Below, in pieces: positions 43,812-53,440 of a stretch of 64,000 nucleotides of DNA. The position numbers and the translations under genes were made by a program. The DNA is taken from contig JADJTY010000012.1 in assembly GCA_016710935.1 (NCBI GenBank), forward strand, positions 62,001 to 126,000, written 5' to 3'. The notes under the pieces are model-generated. The model did no database searches. It was not told where the DNA came from and saw only the letters and a list, made by a program, of their open reading frames with translations. The stretch's first letter is position 1. Each line of letters opens with the position of its first letter. The stretch is from Chitinophagaceae bacterium (GTDB lineage: Bacteria > Bacteroidota > Bacteroidia > Chitinophagales > Chitinophagaceae).

Positions 43812-45121
43812 GCCATATCCTGCTTTAATGCTTTTGCATACACTTCCAGGCATCGCTTTCTGGCAAATTCATGATCCACAATTGGTTTAGGATAATGCAG
43901 TTCATTCAGCTCAGGCACCCATGTATTGATGTACGCAAGTTGCGGGTCAAACTTTTTTGTTTGCAGGTAAGGATTAAATATCCTGAAATACGGTGCTGCA
44001 TCACAACCGCTACCAGCAGCCCATTGCCAGCCGCCATTGTTTGCGGCCAAATCAAAATCCAATAGCTTTTCGGCAAAATAAGCTTCCCCCAGGCGCCAGT
44101 CAAGCAGTAAATGTTTGGTAAGAAAAGAAGCCACGATCATACGCACCCGGTTGTGCATAAAACCTGTTGCATTCAGCTCCCTCATGCCTGCATCCACGAT
44201 CGGGTAACCGGTTTGGCCGGCGCACCATTTTTCAAATGCGGCTTCATCATCTCTCCATTCAATAAAATCATAAGCCGGTTTAAAAGCCTTGTCCATACCC
44301 ACATGCGGAAAATGCCAGAGTATCATCTGGTAAAAATCACGCCATATCAGTTCATTCAAAAATGTTTCGCTTAAGCCGCTGCATTGCCTGGCAAGCTGCC
44401 GTATACTTATTGTACCAAAACGCAAATGCACTCCCAACTTCGATGTGCCCGCTATTGCCGGAAAATTCCGCTGCTCCTGGTATTTTTTTACCAGCTCATC
44501 ATTTAATTGTTTGGAGGGAAAAGCTACTTCTGATTTAATAAAACCCATTGATGTTAATGCAGGAATATCTATAGGGGGCTGCTTATAAAAATTAGTAAAA
44601 TATTTTTCAGTTGGATATGCTTTACAATGAAAATCCTGCAAAGCTGCTTTCCACTTTCTGCTGTAAGGTGTAAAAACAGTGTAGGGTTTACCATCATCTT
44701 TTGTCACTTCATCTTTCTCAAAAATTACCTGGTCTTTAAAAGTATGCAACGTAGCTCCTTTTGTTTTTAACAACCCGCCTACAGCATCATCTCTTTCCCT
44801 GGCATAAGGCTCATAATCATGGTTGGTAAATACTTTCTCGATGGTGTAGGCTGATAAAAGCTTTTCAAAAGCTTCCTGTGGCGTTGCATAAAAAACCTGC
44901 AGCGATGAATTCACTTTTACAAGTTCGCCCTGCATTTCTTCCAAAGCAGCATGAATGAAAGCCACTCTCCTGTCGGCCTTATCAGCAAGTTTTTCAAGTA
45001 TATTTTTATCAAAAATAAAAATGGGTAAAACCGGGTTGTTGCTTTTTAATGCCTGGTAAAGGCCGGCATTATCAGTTAGCCTCAGATCGCGGCGGAACCA
45101 GAAAATATTTACTTTTTGCAA
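43808..45121 (-). CDS. phr: Deoxyribodipyrimidine photolyase
   Basis: 437 residues of the cryptochrome/photolyase family, repairing UV dimers with FAD and light. N-terminal antenna-binding domain FWFRRDLRLTDNAGLYQAL, then the FAD domain: SKLGVHLRFGTISIRQL, ELIWRDFYQMILW, TGYPIVDAGMREL, GFMHNRVRMIVASF, and NNGGWQWAAGSGCDAAPYF. Motifs fit class I CPD photolyase. Start is TTG at 45121: an upstream stop closes the frame and no ATG precedes the FWFRRDLRL strand. Confidence 0.94.
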   Translation of the reverse strand: MQKVNIFWFRRDLRLTDNAGLYQALKSNNPVLPIFIFDKNILEKLADKADRRVAFIHAALEEMQGELVKVNSSLQVFYATPQEAFEKLLSAYTIEKVFTNHDYEPYARERDDAVGGLLKTKGATLHTFKDQVIFEKDEVTKDDGKPYTVFTPYSRKWKAALQDFHCKAYPTEKYFTNFYKQPPIDIPALTSMGFIKSEVAFPSKQLNDELVKKYQEQRNFPAIAGTSKLGVHLRFGTISIRQLARQCSGLSETFLNELIWRDFYQMILWHFPHVGMDKAFKPAYDFIEWRDDEAAFEKWCAGQTGYPIVDAGMRELNATGFMHNRVRMIVASFLTKHLLLDWRLGEAYFAEKLLDFDLAANNGGWQWAAGSGCDAAPYFRIFNPYLQTKKFDPQLAYINTWVPELNELHYPKPIVDHEFARKRCLEVYAKALKQDMA

Positions 45122-45164
45122 GGGAAAAAATCTTTAGTATTTACGGGTTAAAACACAGTGATCA

Positions 45165-46000
45165 TCAATTTGTTGAAAAAAATGCAGCATATATTTTTTG
45201 TGTCTGCCTGTTCGTGTATTGTTTATCTCCTATACTTTGTACCCACCGCAGGTTATATATTGAGTTGGTTAAAAAAACCTCCTCTGCATCCAGCAGCTCA
45301 TCCACAGTTACTTTGCCTTCAACCAGTTTATAACCGGCGGCTGTAAGTTTTTCAATCAGGTTTCTCCGCATTACGCCTGCAATACAACCTTCGGCCAATG
45401 CAGGTGTATACACCACTTCATCCTTAATTAAAAAATATTGGCAATGCTGGTATCGCAAAGTCTGCCTTCGGTATTCAGCAAAATGGCATCATTGCATTTT
45501 TCTTTTTTGGCATGCAGCGCCGCCAGGGCATAAGGTAAAAAATTGTTGTGCTTCAGGTTGCTCAATATATCGCAGCTCTTTTTAACATCGGTATAAATCC
45601 CCAGAACCAGGCCATTGCTGTTCCAGCTGCCTGTTTCATCGGGCAGTGCCCAGCTTTGTATCAGGTAGTTTGGTTTATGATCTGCAGCATCAAACAACCC
45701 TCCATCACCACGAAAGACTGTTAACCGCACCCTCGCCAGCTTACTATGGCCGTTTTTCTTCAACAAGGTTTGTATTTCCTGTTCCAGGTGGTCGGGTGTA
45801 AACTGTTTGGGAATGGTAAACTGCAATACCTGCAGGCCCTTCCAAAGCCTGGCAAAATGTTCATCTATAAATTCTAATTGGCCATTAATGCTTTTTATGG
45901 TTTCAAAAAGCCCGTCGCCAAACCTAAGCCCACGGCTATTGGCCGAAATGATGCCCGATTCCGGTTTAAGCAACTTGCCATTAAAAATAAGATACTCCAT
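45165..46000 (-). CDS. Class IV aminotransferase (PabC/IlvE-like), split by a one-base frameshift
   Basis: PLP fold-type IV enzyme, about 278 residues when joined. First frame (46000-45428): SRGLRFGDGLFETIK, ARVRLTVFRGDGGLF, and LSNLKHNNFLPYALAALHAK with the PLP lysine. Second frame (to 45165): AEGCIAGVMRRNLIEKL and EEVFLTNSIYNLRWV, the typical substrate-loop end. The two join as SIANIFLIKDEVVYTP if one A is added to the A6 run at 45430-45435. Could be 4-amino-4-deoxychorismate lyase or a branched-chain/D-amino-acid aminotransferase; sequence alone does not decide, though the short length favours PabC. The frameshift is probably a sequencing error. Confidence 0.85.
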
Positions 46001-46045
46001 GCCCCAAATATACTACTAACCCAACCCTTGCCGGTGCCATATAAT

Positions 46046-46078
46046 AAAATACCCCCCGAAAAACCAGGGGGTAATTTT
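46046..46078 (-). terminator. Terminator of the first response-regulator gene
   Basis: TACCCCC/GGGGGTA stem extended by A/T pairs, 9-nt loop, 42 nt after the stop codon. Confidence 0.6.
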
Positions 46079-46119
46079 CATTACAGTTTTAGAGAACAGT
46101 CGTTAAATACTTATTTTAT

Positions 46120-46806
46120 TCAGAATTCTTCGTTCAAAATATTGTGTTTTACCGCATACATGATCAGACCTGCTGTACTTTTAGCACCGGTTTTTACCTT
46201 CAGTTTATCCCGTATGGCTTCCACTGTACGTGGACTAAGATCAACCAGGTCGGCAATTTCCTTGGTACTTTTCTCTTCACACATCAGCTTTAAGATCAGC
46301 ATTTCCTTATCATTCAGGTGCGCTTCCTGCTGCATAACACGCTGGGGAGTTACATCATTACGCTGTTTAAGATTGGTCAACAGTGCCTTATTCGTTAAGG
46401 AATTAAAGTAATATTCCTGGTCGTAACAGGTTTTTATAGCCTCATAAATAATTTCGCTGTCGCTTGTTTTGGTCAGGTAGCTGTTGGCACCAATCTCCAT
46501 TAATTTGGTGATCATGCTGTGGTCGTCCATCATGGTAAGCATAATTATACGGATATGGGGGTATAACTTTTTTATTTCCGGCAGGGCGGTAATACCATCC
46601 ATGATCGGCATCTGAATGTCCAGCAGTATCACATCTACCGGTATCATTTTCAGCATATTAAGCAAGTGCATGCCATTATCAGCCTCGGCTACAACTTTTA
46701 TATCTTTTTTGGAGCTCAGGGCTGTTTTTACACCGGCGCGGTATAGCACATGGTCATCGCAAATAATAAGTTTTATCGGCTCATTCATATTGTCATTCGT
46801 CATCAT
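46120..46806 (-). CDS. NarL/FixJ-family response regulator (orphan A)
   Basis: 228 residues. Receiver domain (about 10-125) with acidic pocket ICDDH, phospho-acceptor Asp in LLDIQMP near 62, and conserved Lys in YLTKTSD near 112. C-terminal LuxR-type HTH (about 160-225) with KSTKEIADLVDLSPRTVEAIRDKLKVKTGAKS. Cytosolic DNA-binding regulator controlled by phosphorylation. No kinase is adjacent on its strand. It resembles the regulator at 49437-50102 more than the plus-strand ones (both have GANxYLTKTxDxExIYEAI). ATG at 46788 is an alternative start. Confidence 0.92.
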   Translation of the reverse strand: MMTNDNMNEPIKLIICDDHVLYRAGVKTALSSKKDIKVVAEADNGMHLLNMLKMIPVDVILLDIQMPIMDGITALPEIKKLYPHIRIIMLTMMDDHSMITKLMEIGANSYLTKTSDSEIIYEAIKTCYDQEYYFNSLTNKALLTNLKQRNDVTPQRVMQQEAHLNDKEMLILKLMCEEKSTKEIADLVDLSPRTVEAIRDKLKVKTGAKSTAGLIMYAVKHNILNEEF

Positions 46807-47267
46807 AAAGTGGTTTTTGAGTAGTATCGGATCGTTATTTAACAGTTATATAACGTACAATGCAAGTTCAAATTATATTCAGAACGAAATAAGCGTGTAA
46901 TTACCCTTTGTATTGCATGGGGTTTTTACGCAAGGGACAAGGATATAAACGTTAGTAAAAATAAAGACTGTAAAAAACATGATACTGACTCCCAATTAAA
47001 AACCACTTGTAATTAATAAATTCAAAAATATATTCTGTCATTGCAGAACCGAGCCATAAGACCCAGGTGGTGGAATGCCGCTAATGATTAAGTTTAGTAG
47101 TTGCATAAAATAGAGTACGGATCAATTTAAATGGGGTACGGATTAAAATCTTCCTCAAAGATTAAAACCTTAAATTTTATTTGCAAGGGAAAAACAACAG
47201 AAAAAAAGGGGATTTTTCGTTAAGGATTTAAAATAAATAGGAGTAGTTTGGGGACAGCAAATTTATA
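46807..47267. other. Divergent intergenic region between response regulator and 7-TM cassette A
   Basis: About 460 bp, AT-rich, no gene seen. Contains a short direct repeat AGTACGGAT / GGTACGGAT at about 47112-47152 that could be a regulator site (inference only). No exact TAnnTTTG box found. Confidence 0.4.
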
Positions 47268-47933
47268 ATGAATAAACTTAACACACTGGTAATAATAATT
47301 GGAACTGGAGTTATACTAATTAACTTCCTTATTGCTTTAATGCTTTTAAAAAAGCTAAATACTTATATGAAGGTATTTTTTGTTTGTATTGTAATTGCAC
47401 TGTTAGTATCAGTAAATTCAATTTTTGGTTTATTTCTACCAAAATACAATCTTAAGATTTGCTTTTTTATTCAAAATATTTTATTTCTGCTTGATTTATT
47501 TTTTTGGGGATTATTTTTCTTGAAAGTACTAAGGGATAAAAAAAGTCAAAGGATTATGAAAGTTTTGTTTGCCATAACCTTTTCAATTGCTGCATTTATA
47601 CTTTATATTAATGGGATGGCTAAAGTAAATTTACAAGCACTAGCGGTGATTAATATATGCAAAACGATTTTTTGCATTCTTTTTTATCACCATCTATTCA
47701 AGATTATATCCATCCAAAATCTATTTAAAGATCCTCTTTTTTGGATTGTTACCGGAGTTATTTTTTATTCATGTCTTTCTTTGCCTTTTTATGGTCTTAA
47801 TAATTATATTAAACTACAATTCCCGCCTTTAATTGCAACTAATATTTTTTCCATTTCAAACATGTTAATCATCATCAAGTATCTTTTTTTCATAAAAGCT
47901 TTTTTATGTACGATCAATCTACGCAGGGTATAA
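47268..47933 (+). CDS. 7-TM membrane protein, cassette A
   Basis: 221 residues, almost entirely hydrophobic, with seven predicted TM helices (about 6-27, 33-55, 65-88, 98-118, 125-146, 156-178, 186-212) and short loops. No enzymatic motif. The last 28 nt overlap a histidine kinase gene, so the proteins are translationally coupled. The organisation is repeated at 50993-53304 with a paralogous 7-TM protein; helix 6 (FWIVTGVIFYSCLSLPFYG here, FWISVAFILNFSGNFFLLL there) is the clearest match. I infer that it is the sensory or signal-relaying partner of the kinase. Confidence 0.75.
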   Translation: MNKLNTLVIIIGTGVILINFLIALMLLKKLNTYMKVFFVCIVIALLVSVNSIFGLFLPKYNLKICFFIQNILFLLDLFFWGLFFLKVLRDKKSQRIMKVLFAITFSIAAFILYINGMAKVNLQALAVINICKTIFCILFYHHLFKIISIQNLFKDPLFWIVTGVIFYSCLSLPFYGLNNYIKLQFPPLIATNIFSISNMLIIIKYLFFIKAFLCTINLRRV

Positions 47934-48706
47934 TCATTTTTATAGCTGGCACATCCTTTCTCTTATTGTTGCTTATAAGCTTTATAGTATCAATAGCTTA
48001 CAAATACAGGCAAAAACAAAACGCCTATATTAAAGATATTGAAACCCTTAAAACATCTCATGAAAATATATTACTGCAATCGCAATTGGAAATACAGGAA
48101 CAGACTTTTCAAAAAATTTCCAGGGAAATACATGATAATATAGGTCAGAAATTAACCCTTGCAAAACTGTATTTAAATACACTTGACTTTGCCGATACTT
48201 ATAAAACCATGACCCAGGTAAACGATTCAGTAACTGTCATTGGGGAAGCCATTAACGACCTGAGCGACCTGAGCCATAGTATGAGCAGCGAAATCATTTT
48301 AAATAACGGCCTGATCAAAGCATTGGAGTTTGAAGCAGCACAGTTAACAAAATCAGGTGTTTATAAAATTTGTTTCTCTGCTACCGGTAACCCTGTTTTT
48401 ATGGATACCAATACCGAACTTATGCTTTTTCGCATAGTACAGGAGGTTCTGAACAATATTGTAAAACACGCAGATGCCTCTGAAATTAATATTAACCTGC
48501 ATTACACGGATGCTTTACTGATCATTGAAATAGAAGATAATGGCAAAGGCTTTTACACCGGTAAAACCTGGCCGGGAACCGGTTTGCAAAATATAAAAAA
48601 ACGTACCCACATCTTAAAAGGAATTTTTAATATAGCAAGCACCATTGATGTTGGTACACACATTAAAATTGAAATACCGTTTTATGCAAACAACCAATCC
48701 ATATAA
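47906..48706 (+). CDS. HisKA_3 sensor histidine kinase, cassette A
   Basis: 266 residues. One TM helix (about 8-32), a short coiled-coil linker, then HisKA_3 dimerisation domain with the phospho-His in SREIHDNIGQKLTLAKLYL (His near 75) and a HATPase_c domain (N-box VLNNIVKHADASE near 190; G1 box EIEDNGKGFY near 213). NarL-type kinase with no extracellular domain of its own. Overlaps the upstream 7-TM gene and the downstream response regulator, forming a tight three-gene unit. Confidence 0.92.
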   Translation: MYDQSTQGIIIFIAGTSFLLLLLISFIVSIAYKYRQKQNAYIKDIETLKTSHENILLQSQLEIQEQTFQKISREIHDNIGQKLTLAKLYLNTLDFADTYKTMTQVNDSVTVIGEAINDLSDLSHSMSSEIILNNGLIKALEFEAAQLTKSGVYKICFSATGNPVFMDTNTELMLFRIVQEVLNNIVKHADASEININLHYTDALLIIEIEDNGKGFYTGKTWPGTGLQNIKKRTHILKGIFNIASTIDVGTHIKIEIPFYANNQSI

Positions 48707-49346
48707 ACTCATCATTGCAGATGATCATATTCTTTTAAGGGATTCCCTGGTTAAACTTATTACCGATTTTAAGGAATTCATCGTGGTGGCAAAAGCTGCG
48801 GATGGCAGCCAGGTGGTGGAGGCCATAGAGAATGGCATAAAGGCAGATATTGTATTGATGGATTTAAATATGCCCAACATGGATGGTTATGAAACAGCCA
48901 GGTGGGTAGCAAAACACCACCCACAGGTAAAAATTGTCATTCTTACCATGTATGATAGTGAGATAGCCCTGATACGTTTACTGCAGGCCGGGGTAAATGG
49001 GTTCTTAAAAAAAGATATCCATCCTTCTGAATTACAAAATGCATTACTTACTGTAGCCGCAGGCGAATATTATTACAGCAACCACACTACAGTAAAAATT
49101 GCTTCGCTTTTCAAAAAAAATTCAGATAGCCGGCTTTACCTGGAAAAAGCATTATTAAACGAAACAGAAATTGAGTTTTTAAGATTGGCCAGTACAGATA
49201 TGACCTATAAGGAAATTGCCCGGGCGATGCATATGACACCGCGGCATATAGACAATTACCGCGATCATTTATTTACAAAACTGGAAGTTAAGAGCCGGGT
49301 GGGATTGGCTATTTATGCAGTTAAGCATGGTATAGTTACTTTTTAA
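48684..49346 (+). CDS. NarL/FixJ-family response regulator, cassette A
   Basis: 220 residues from ATG 48684. Receiver with IADDH, phospho-Asp in VLMDLNMPNMDG near 56 and Lys in GFLKKD near 106; LuxR HTH near 155-215 (MTYKEIARAMHMTPRHIDNYRDHLFTKLEVKS). The start is chosen at the Met just before the first receiver strand; it overlaps the kinase stop by 23 nt. Cognate regulator of the preceding kinase by position. Confidence 0.92.
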   Translation: MQTTNPYKLIIADDHILLRDSLVKLITDFKEFIVVAKAADGSQVVEAIENGIKADIVLMDLNMPNMDGYETARWVAKHHPQVKIVILTMYDSEIALIRLLQAGVNGFLKKDIHPSELQNALLTVAAGEYYYSNHTTVKIASLFKKNSDSRLYLEKALLNETEIEFLRLASTDMTYKEIARAMHMTPRHIDNYRDHLFTKLEVKSRVGLAIYAVKHGIVTF

Positions 49347-49436
49347 GGAAAACTATTTATACGGCAAACCTGCTTTATTGAAAAAAGTTTACGAAAGGGT
49401 ATACTCAATTAAGTATAATAGTTACTAAAGCAATAA

Positions 49437-50102
49437 TTACTCTATCAGTTTATTGCGCATACCATACATAATTAACCCCCCAATAGTTTTGGCATCTACC
49501 TTGGTTTTCATATTCTGCCGTATGGTTTCAATGGTTCGGGGGCTCAGGAAAATGATCTTGGATATCTCCTCGGTGGTTTTATCTTCTGAAAGCAGTTGCA
49601 GTATCTTCAGTTCTTTTTCGTTAAAGCTCACCGGGGTATTACTTCCATAATGCTGCCTTACATTTTTTTTCTGCATCAGCTTTCCCATCACAGCCTTATT
49701 TACCAGATCGTTAAAATAAAAATCATCATTCATACAGGTAAGTATGGCTTCGTAGATCTCTTCGGGGTCTGTTGTTTTGGTTAGATAGGCATTGGCTCCC
49801 ATTTCCATCATTTTACTGATCATTTGCTGGTCATCGTACATGGTTAGTACAATGATCTTAATATCCTCGTATTCCTTACGAATAAGCTGTATGGCATTAA
49901 TGCCATCCATTTCGGGCATTCGTATATCCATTAAAAGTACTTCGGGTTTTTTAATGGCAATTTTATGCATCATGTCCTTGCCATCTTCGGCTTCCCAAAG
50001 CATTTTAAGGTCCTGCTTACCGGCCAGGGCCATTTTAATACCATCCCTGAAGATCTTGTGGTCGTCGGCTATTGCAATTTTAATGAGGCTCTCGTTTCGC
50101 AT
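49437..50102 (-). CDS. NarL/FixJ-family response regulator (orphan B)
   Basis: 221 residues. IADDHKIFRDG, phospho-Asp in LLMDIRMPEMDG near 57, Lys in AYLTKTTD near 107, and HTH KTTEEISKIIFLSPRTIETIRQNMKTKVDAKT. Opposite strand between the two sensor cassettes, with no kinase beside it. Close paralog of the regulator at 46120-46806. Confidence 0.92.
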   Translation of the reverse strand: MRNESLIKIAIADDHKIFRDGIKMALAGKQDLKMLWEAEDGKDMMHKIAIKKPEVLLMDIRMPEMDGINAIQLIRKEYEDIKIIVLTMYDDQQMISKMMEMGANAYLTKTTDPEEIYEAILTCMNDDFYFNDLVNKAVMGKLMQKKNVRQHYGSNTPVSFNEKELKILQLLSEDKTTEEISKIIFLSPRTIETIRQNMKTKVDAKTIGGLIMYGMRNKLIE

Positions 50103-50992
50103 AGTTTTTTAGATAATTGGGTTAGTTTAAAAGCATTTCAAGTTACAATTTTCATTCAATATGCATTCATTTTTCACCATTAATTGTACCATTAATTAAT
50201 TAAAACCGATAGAATCAAGGCTTCCTGTAAATGTACTTCGTAGATTTACGATTTATATTTTCCGTTAAAATACGCATCCGGTTTGCAGTTTTACGCTTTA
50301 AAAGGTATTTATTCTAAACAAAAAAAGGGGCATTAATGCGCTTGTTGAGCTATGCTGCCTGCAATACATTTGTATAAGTTGATTGGCATGGGTTGAACGA
50401 ATATCCAATTATCCAAATATCCAATAGAAATACAAAAAGTTCCAATTATCCCGAAGAACCTTGTTTGTGCTTGTTTTGCCCTTGTCAATCAACTTTTTAA
50501 ATTAAGTCCCGCTTACCAGATCCAATTCCTCCAATCTTACCCGTTTTGAAAATTCCAGGAGTGCAATTAGTAATTAATAATACCCTTCAGTGAAATGCTA
50601 TGTGAATTCCAAAACGGCAGATACGTAAAAGTCCCACTCATTTATCTTCCATTCGTACAAACACGCAGGTAAAGCTACGATATAGTGAATAGTAATTTTA
50701 CTATTTTAATTTGGTATATTTACCCAAATTTAGCGGGAGATATTCCGTGCAACTGAACCTAAGTCATTAATAATAAATGATTTACGACATTTAGCGAATT
50801 CATTTTCCATCATAAGGGGTTGCCAAAGGTGGCCTTTTAGCTGAAGTTTGTACTTCATTATTACTTTTAGAAACCTTAAAACTACTTGTTATGTTAAACG
50901 GAATTATCGATTTGTTGATTGAGTGCTTTTCATAATCAGCCGAGGTAAATTATTTTGATTTTAAAAAACAATGGTTATTTTTGATGAAATAA
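50103..50992. other. Long intergenic region between response regulator and 7-TM cassette B
   Basis: About 890 bp with no convincing gene. Contains short tandem tracts (ATCCAATTATCCAAATATCCAAT at about 50403-50425 is a near-repeat of TATCCAA) and AT-rich stretches. Possibly the regulatory region for both flanking genes. The exact start of the next gene is unclear, so its upstream boundary is uncertain. Confidence 0.4.
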
Positions 50993-51711
50993 CCATTTTT
51001 TATATTACAGAATCTTAAATATATTACTTATTTCACAGAAATTTTACCTTTTATTTTTTGCTTAATATTTCTTTCAAGAATTGTTACAAAAAATAGAAAG
51101 GTATTTTTTTTATATACAGCTGTGATAACCTTATTGGTTATGATAGTAATAATTACAAGATATGGATTTCAATCTTTTGAAAGTTATTTTATAGTAACAA
51201 GGTTTTACAATCTTATAGAATATTCCTTACTAGCTTATTTGTTCTATTTATATATCAAAAATAAAATTGTAAAAAAGATTCTTCTTTACTCAATTTTACC
51301 ATTCGCACTTTTGCATTCTATGATTATTTAACTGCTAGTAAACCTGCTCTTCCATTTTTTCCCTTAATATTTGAATACTTAGTTCTACTTATATTCATAA
51401 TCTATTTCTTCTTTGAAGTATTACAGGAAACTGTTGTTGAACCAATCTACCACAAGTCAATATTCTGGATTTCTGTTGCATTTATTCTTAATTTCTCAGG
51501 GAATTTCTTTCTATTACTTTCTTCTGTTAATAGTTTTGATAATGAAGCATTTAGGGACACTTTTACTATAATTTACAGTTCCGTAACAATTCTAAAGAAT
51601 TTACTATTGTGTATTTCAGTATACACTAAAGATAACAAAAGCGAAAATGACTCATTTAACGATATTGCAATTCATACGGAACTTGATAGTTATCTTCCCT
51701 TTAAACCATAA
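50993..51711 (+). CDS. 7-TM membrane protein, cassette B, split by a one-base frameshift
   Basis: Two frames joined give about 240 residues with seven predicted TM helices, paralogous in layout and position to 47268-47933. The first frame is open from 50993 (a stop at 50990-50992 precedes it) to 51331. The second runs from about 51313 (GCATTC, after the T run) to the stop at 51709-51711. They join as PFALFAFYDYLTASKP if one T is added to the T4 run at 51309-51312. No ATG is visible between the upstream stop and the first helix, so the true start may be a GTG (51122), a rare codon, or hidden by another error. 16 nt before the kinase gene. Confidence 0.6.
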
Positions 51712-51727
51712 CTAACTTCTAAGCAAC

Positions 51728-52552
51728 ATGTTTTTTCTGCAAACAACTGGCACGTCTGGAATTACACCTTTTATGTTTCTCGGAACATTGGGTATGCTTA
51801 CGCTTGCTATTGCTATTGTTGGTTTTGTTATATTTCACCAGCGCAAGGTTATTCGTTATAATAACCAGTTAAAAAAGCTGGAAGAGGAAAAACAGCAGAT
51901 CTTATTGAATGCTTCTATCCGGTTTCAGGAAGAAGAACGTAACCGCATTGCTGCCGACCTGCACGATGATGCCGGTCCCCTGCTTGCCACAGCCCGCCTT
52001 TACCTGAACGAAAACCTGGTGAACCAGGAAAAAGCCCAGCAGTTGCAAAGCATCTTCAGTGACAAACAGATACTCGATGATGCCATACTGCTGATACGTA
52101 ACATCAGTCACAGCCTGATGCCGCCAACGCTTAAAAACTTTTTACTGGAAAGTGCAGCTACCGACCTTTTTCAAAAAATAGGCGCCAGCGGCAGCTTAAA
52201 TGCAAGTGCCCGTTTTCATGATTACCGGATCCGGCTTAAAGTAGAACAGGAACTGCTTGTTTTCAGGATCATCCAGGAACTGGTTAATAATATACTGAAA
52301 CACAGTAACCCGGGCTTTATTCATTTAACGCAGAATATAAGCACCAATAAGATGTATTTCAGAATACATCATGATGGAATTGGTATTGTGCAGGCCGATT
52401 TTGATAAACTGAACCACAGCAGTATTGGATTGGGTTTAAAGAATATAGCCAGCAGAATAAAAGTATTGAACGGACGTATCTTTTTTGAAATTGATCCCAG
52501 CAAAACCTACTACAAGGTAACCATCGAAATTCCGAGAGAACCAGCCATATAA
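51728..52552 (+). CDS. HisKA_3 sensor histidine kinase, cassette B
   Basis: 274 residues. One TM helix (about 15-37), coiled-coil, HisKA_3 domain with phospho-His in RIAADLHDDAGPLLATARLYL (near 82), HATPase_c with N-box ELVNNILKHSNP near 185 and G1 HHDGIGI near 218. Same architecture as the cassette A kinase, but the H-box sequence differs (ADLHDDAGP versus REIHDNIGQ), so the two are old paralogs. Confidence 0.92.
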   Translation: MFFLQTTGTSGITPFMFLGTLGMLTLAIAIVGFVIFHQRKVIRYNNQLKKLEEEKQQILLNASIRFQEEERNRIAADLHDDAGPLLATARLYLNENLVNQEKAQQLQSIFSDKQILDDAILLIRNISHSLMPPTLKNFLLESAATDLFQKIGASGSLNASARFHDYRIRLKVEQELLVFRIIQELVNNILKHSNPGFIHLTQNISTNKMYFRIHHDGIGIVQADFDKLNHSSIGLGLKNIASRIKVLNGRIFFEIDPSKTYYKVTIEIPREPAI

Positions 52553-52653
52553 AGTCTTTATAATTACTGATTCATATTTACCGGCAATCATAATTATTGC
52601 CCGTCATGGCATATTGAATTTTCTTTTACGTAATTTTACCGTACCCCAAGCAT

Positions 52654-53304
52654 ATGAATGAAATTAAAGTTGCTATAGCCGATGATCATAAGATATTCAG
52701 GAAAGGAGTGATCCTTTCCATGAGGAGTTACTCCAATATAAAATTTGTAATGGAAGCTGATAACGGTGAAGAACTGCTGGCAAAGATCCCCGAATCGGAA
52801 CCGGATGTTGTATTATGCGACCTAAAAATGCCTGTAAAAGATGGTATTGACACCACCAAACTAATCACAAAAAATTTCCCCAACATCCGTGTTATTATCT
52901 TAACCATGTATGAAGATGACCGCTTTGTAGGACATTTGATGGATTGCGGGGCTGCCGGTTATCTTTTAAAAAGTACCGACCCTTCTGAGATAAAAAAAGC
53001 CATCATGGATGTGATGCGTACGGGGTTTTATCTGAACCCGTTCGTAAATAAAGTGCTTATCAAAAAGAACTATTCCAAGCAAAAATTCAATCCTTCATTA
53101 ACATCGGAAGTGGTATTAAGCGACCGGGAAAAAGAAGTGCTTACACTGGTTTGCATGGAATTTACCGCTTCTGAAATTGCTGCTAAAATGGATATCAGTG
53201 CACGGACTGTGGAAGCCATAAAAGACAGGCTGATGGAAAGGTTTGGTGTTAAAAACTCGGTAGGACTGGTTTTTTATGCCATGAAAAATTCCCTGATCGA
53301 TTAA
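52654..53304 (+). CDS. NarL/FixJ-family response regulator, cassette B
   Basis: 216 residues. Receiver with IADDHKIFRKG, phospho-Asp in VLCDLKMPVKDG near 56, Lys in GYLLKSTD near 107; LuxR HTH with FTASEIAAKMDISARTVEAIKDRLMERFGVKN. Follows its kinase by 100 nt; start fits the family exactly. Confidence 0.92.
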   Translation: MNEIKVAIADDHKIFRKGVILSMRSYSNIKFVMEADNGEELLAKIPESEPDVVLCDLKMPVKDGIDTTKLITKNFPNIRVIILTMYEDDRFVGHLMDCGAAGYLLKSTDPSEIKKAIMDVMRTGFYLNPFVNKVLIKKNYSKQKFNPSLTSEVVLSDREKEVLTLVCMEFTASEIAAKMDISARTVEAIKDRLMERFGVKNSVGLVFYAMKNSLID

Positions 53305-53416
53305 AGGAAGACACAAGATTCGAGCTTCAAGGGAGAAGCCTTTATTCAATTGTTACTTTTGCCGTTTGATACTGAACTAATAAGAATAGAACCTTGCATA
53401 AAATACTGCCCCCTTG

Positions 53417-53440
53417 AAGCTAGTAACTTGTAGCTTTTTT
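53417..53440 (+). terminator. Weak terminator candidate after the cassette B response regulator
   Basis: 6-bp stem AAGCTA/TAGCTT with an 8-nt loop and six T residues; overlaps the end of the convergent kinase gene by 2 nt. Confidence 0.4.

Noticed and set aside
53304..53440. Inverted CAAGATTCGAGCTTCAAGG / CCTTGAAGCTAGTAACTTG
   Set aside because: Arms are imperfect and far apart; looks like low-complexity sequence rather than a defined element.
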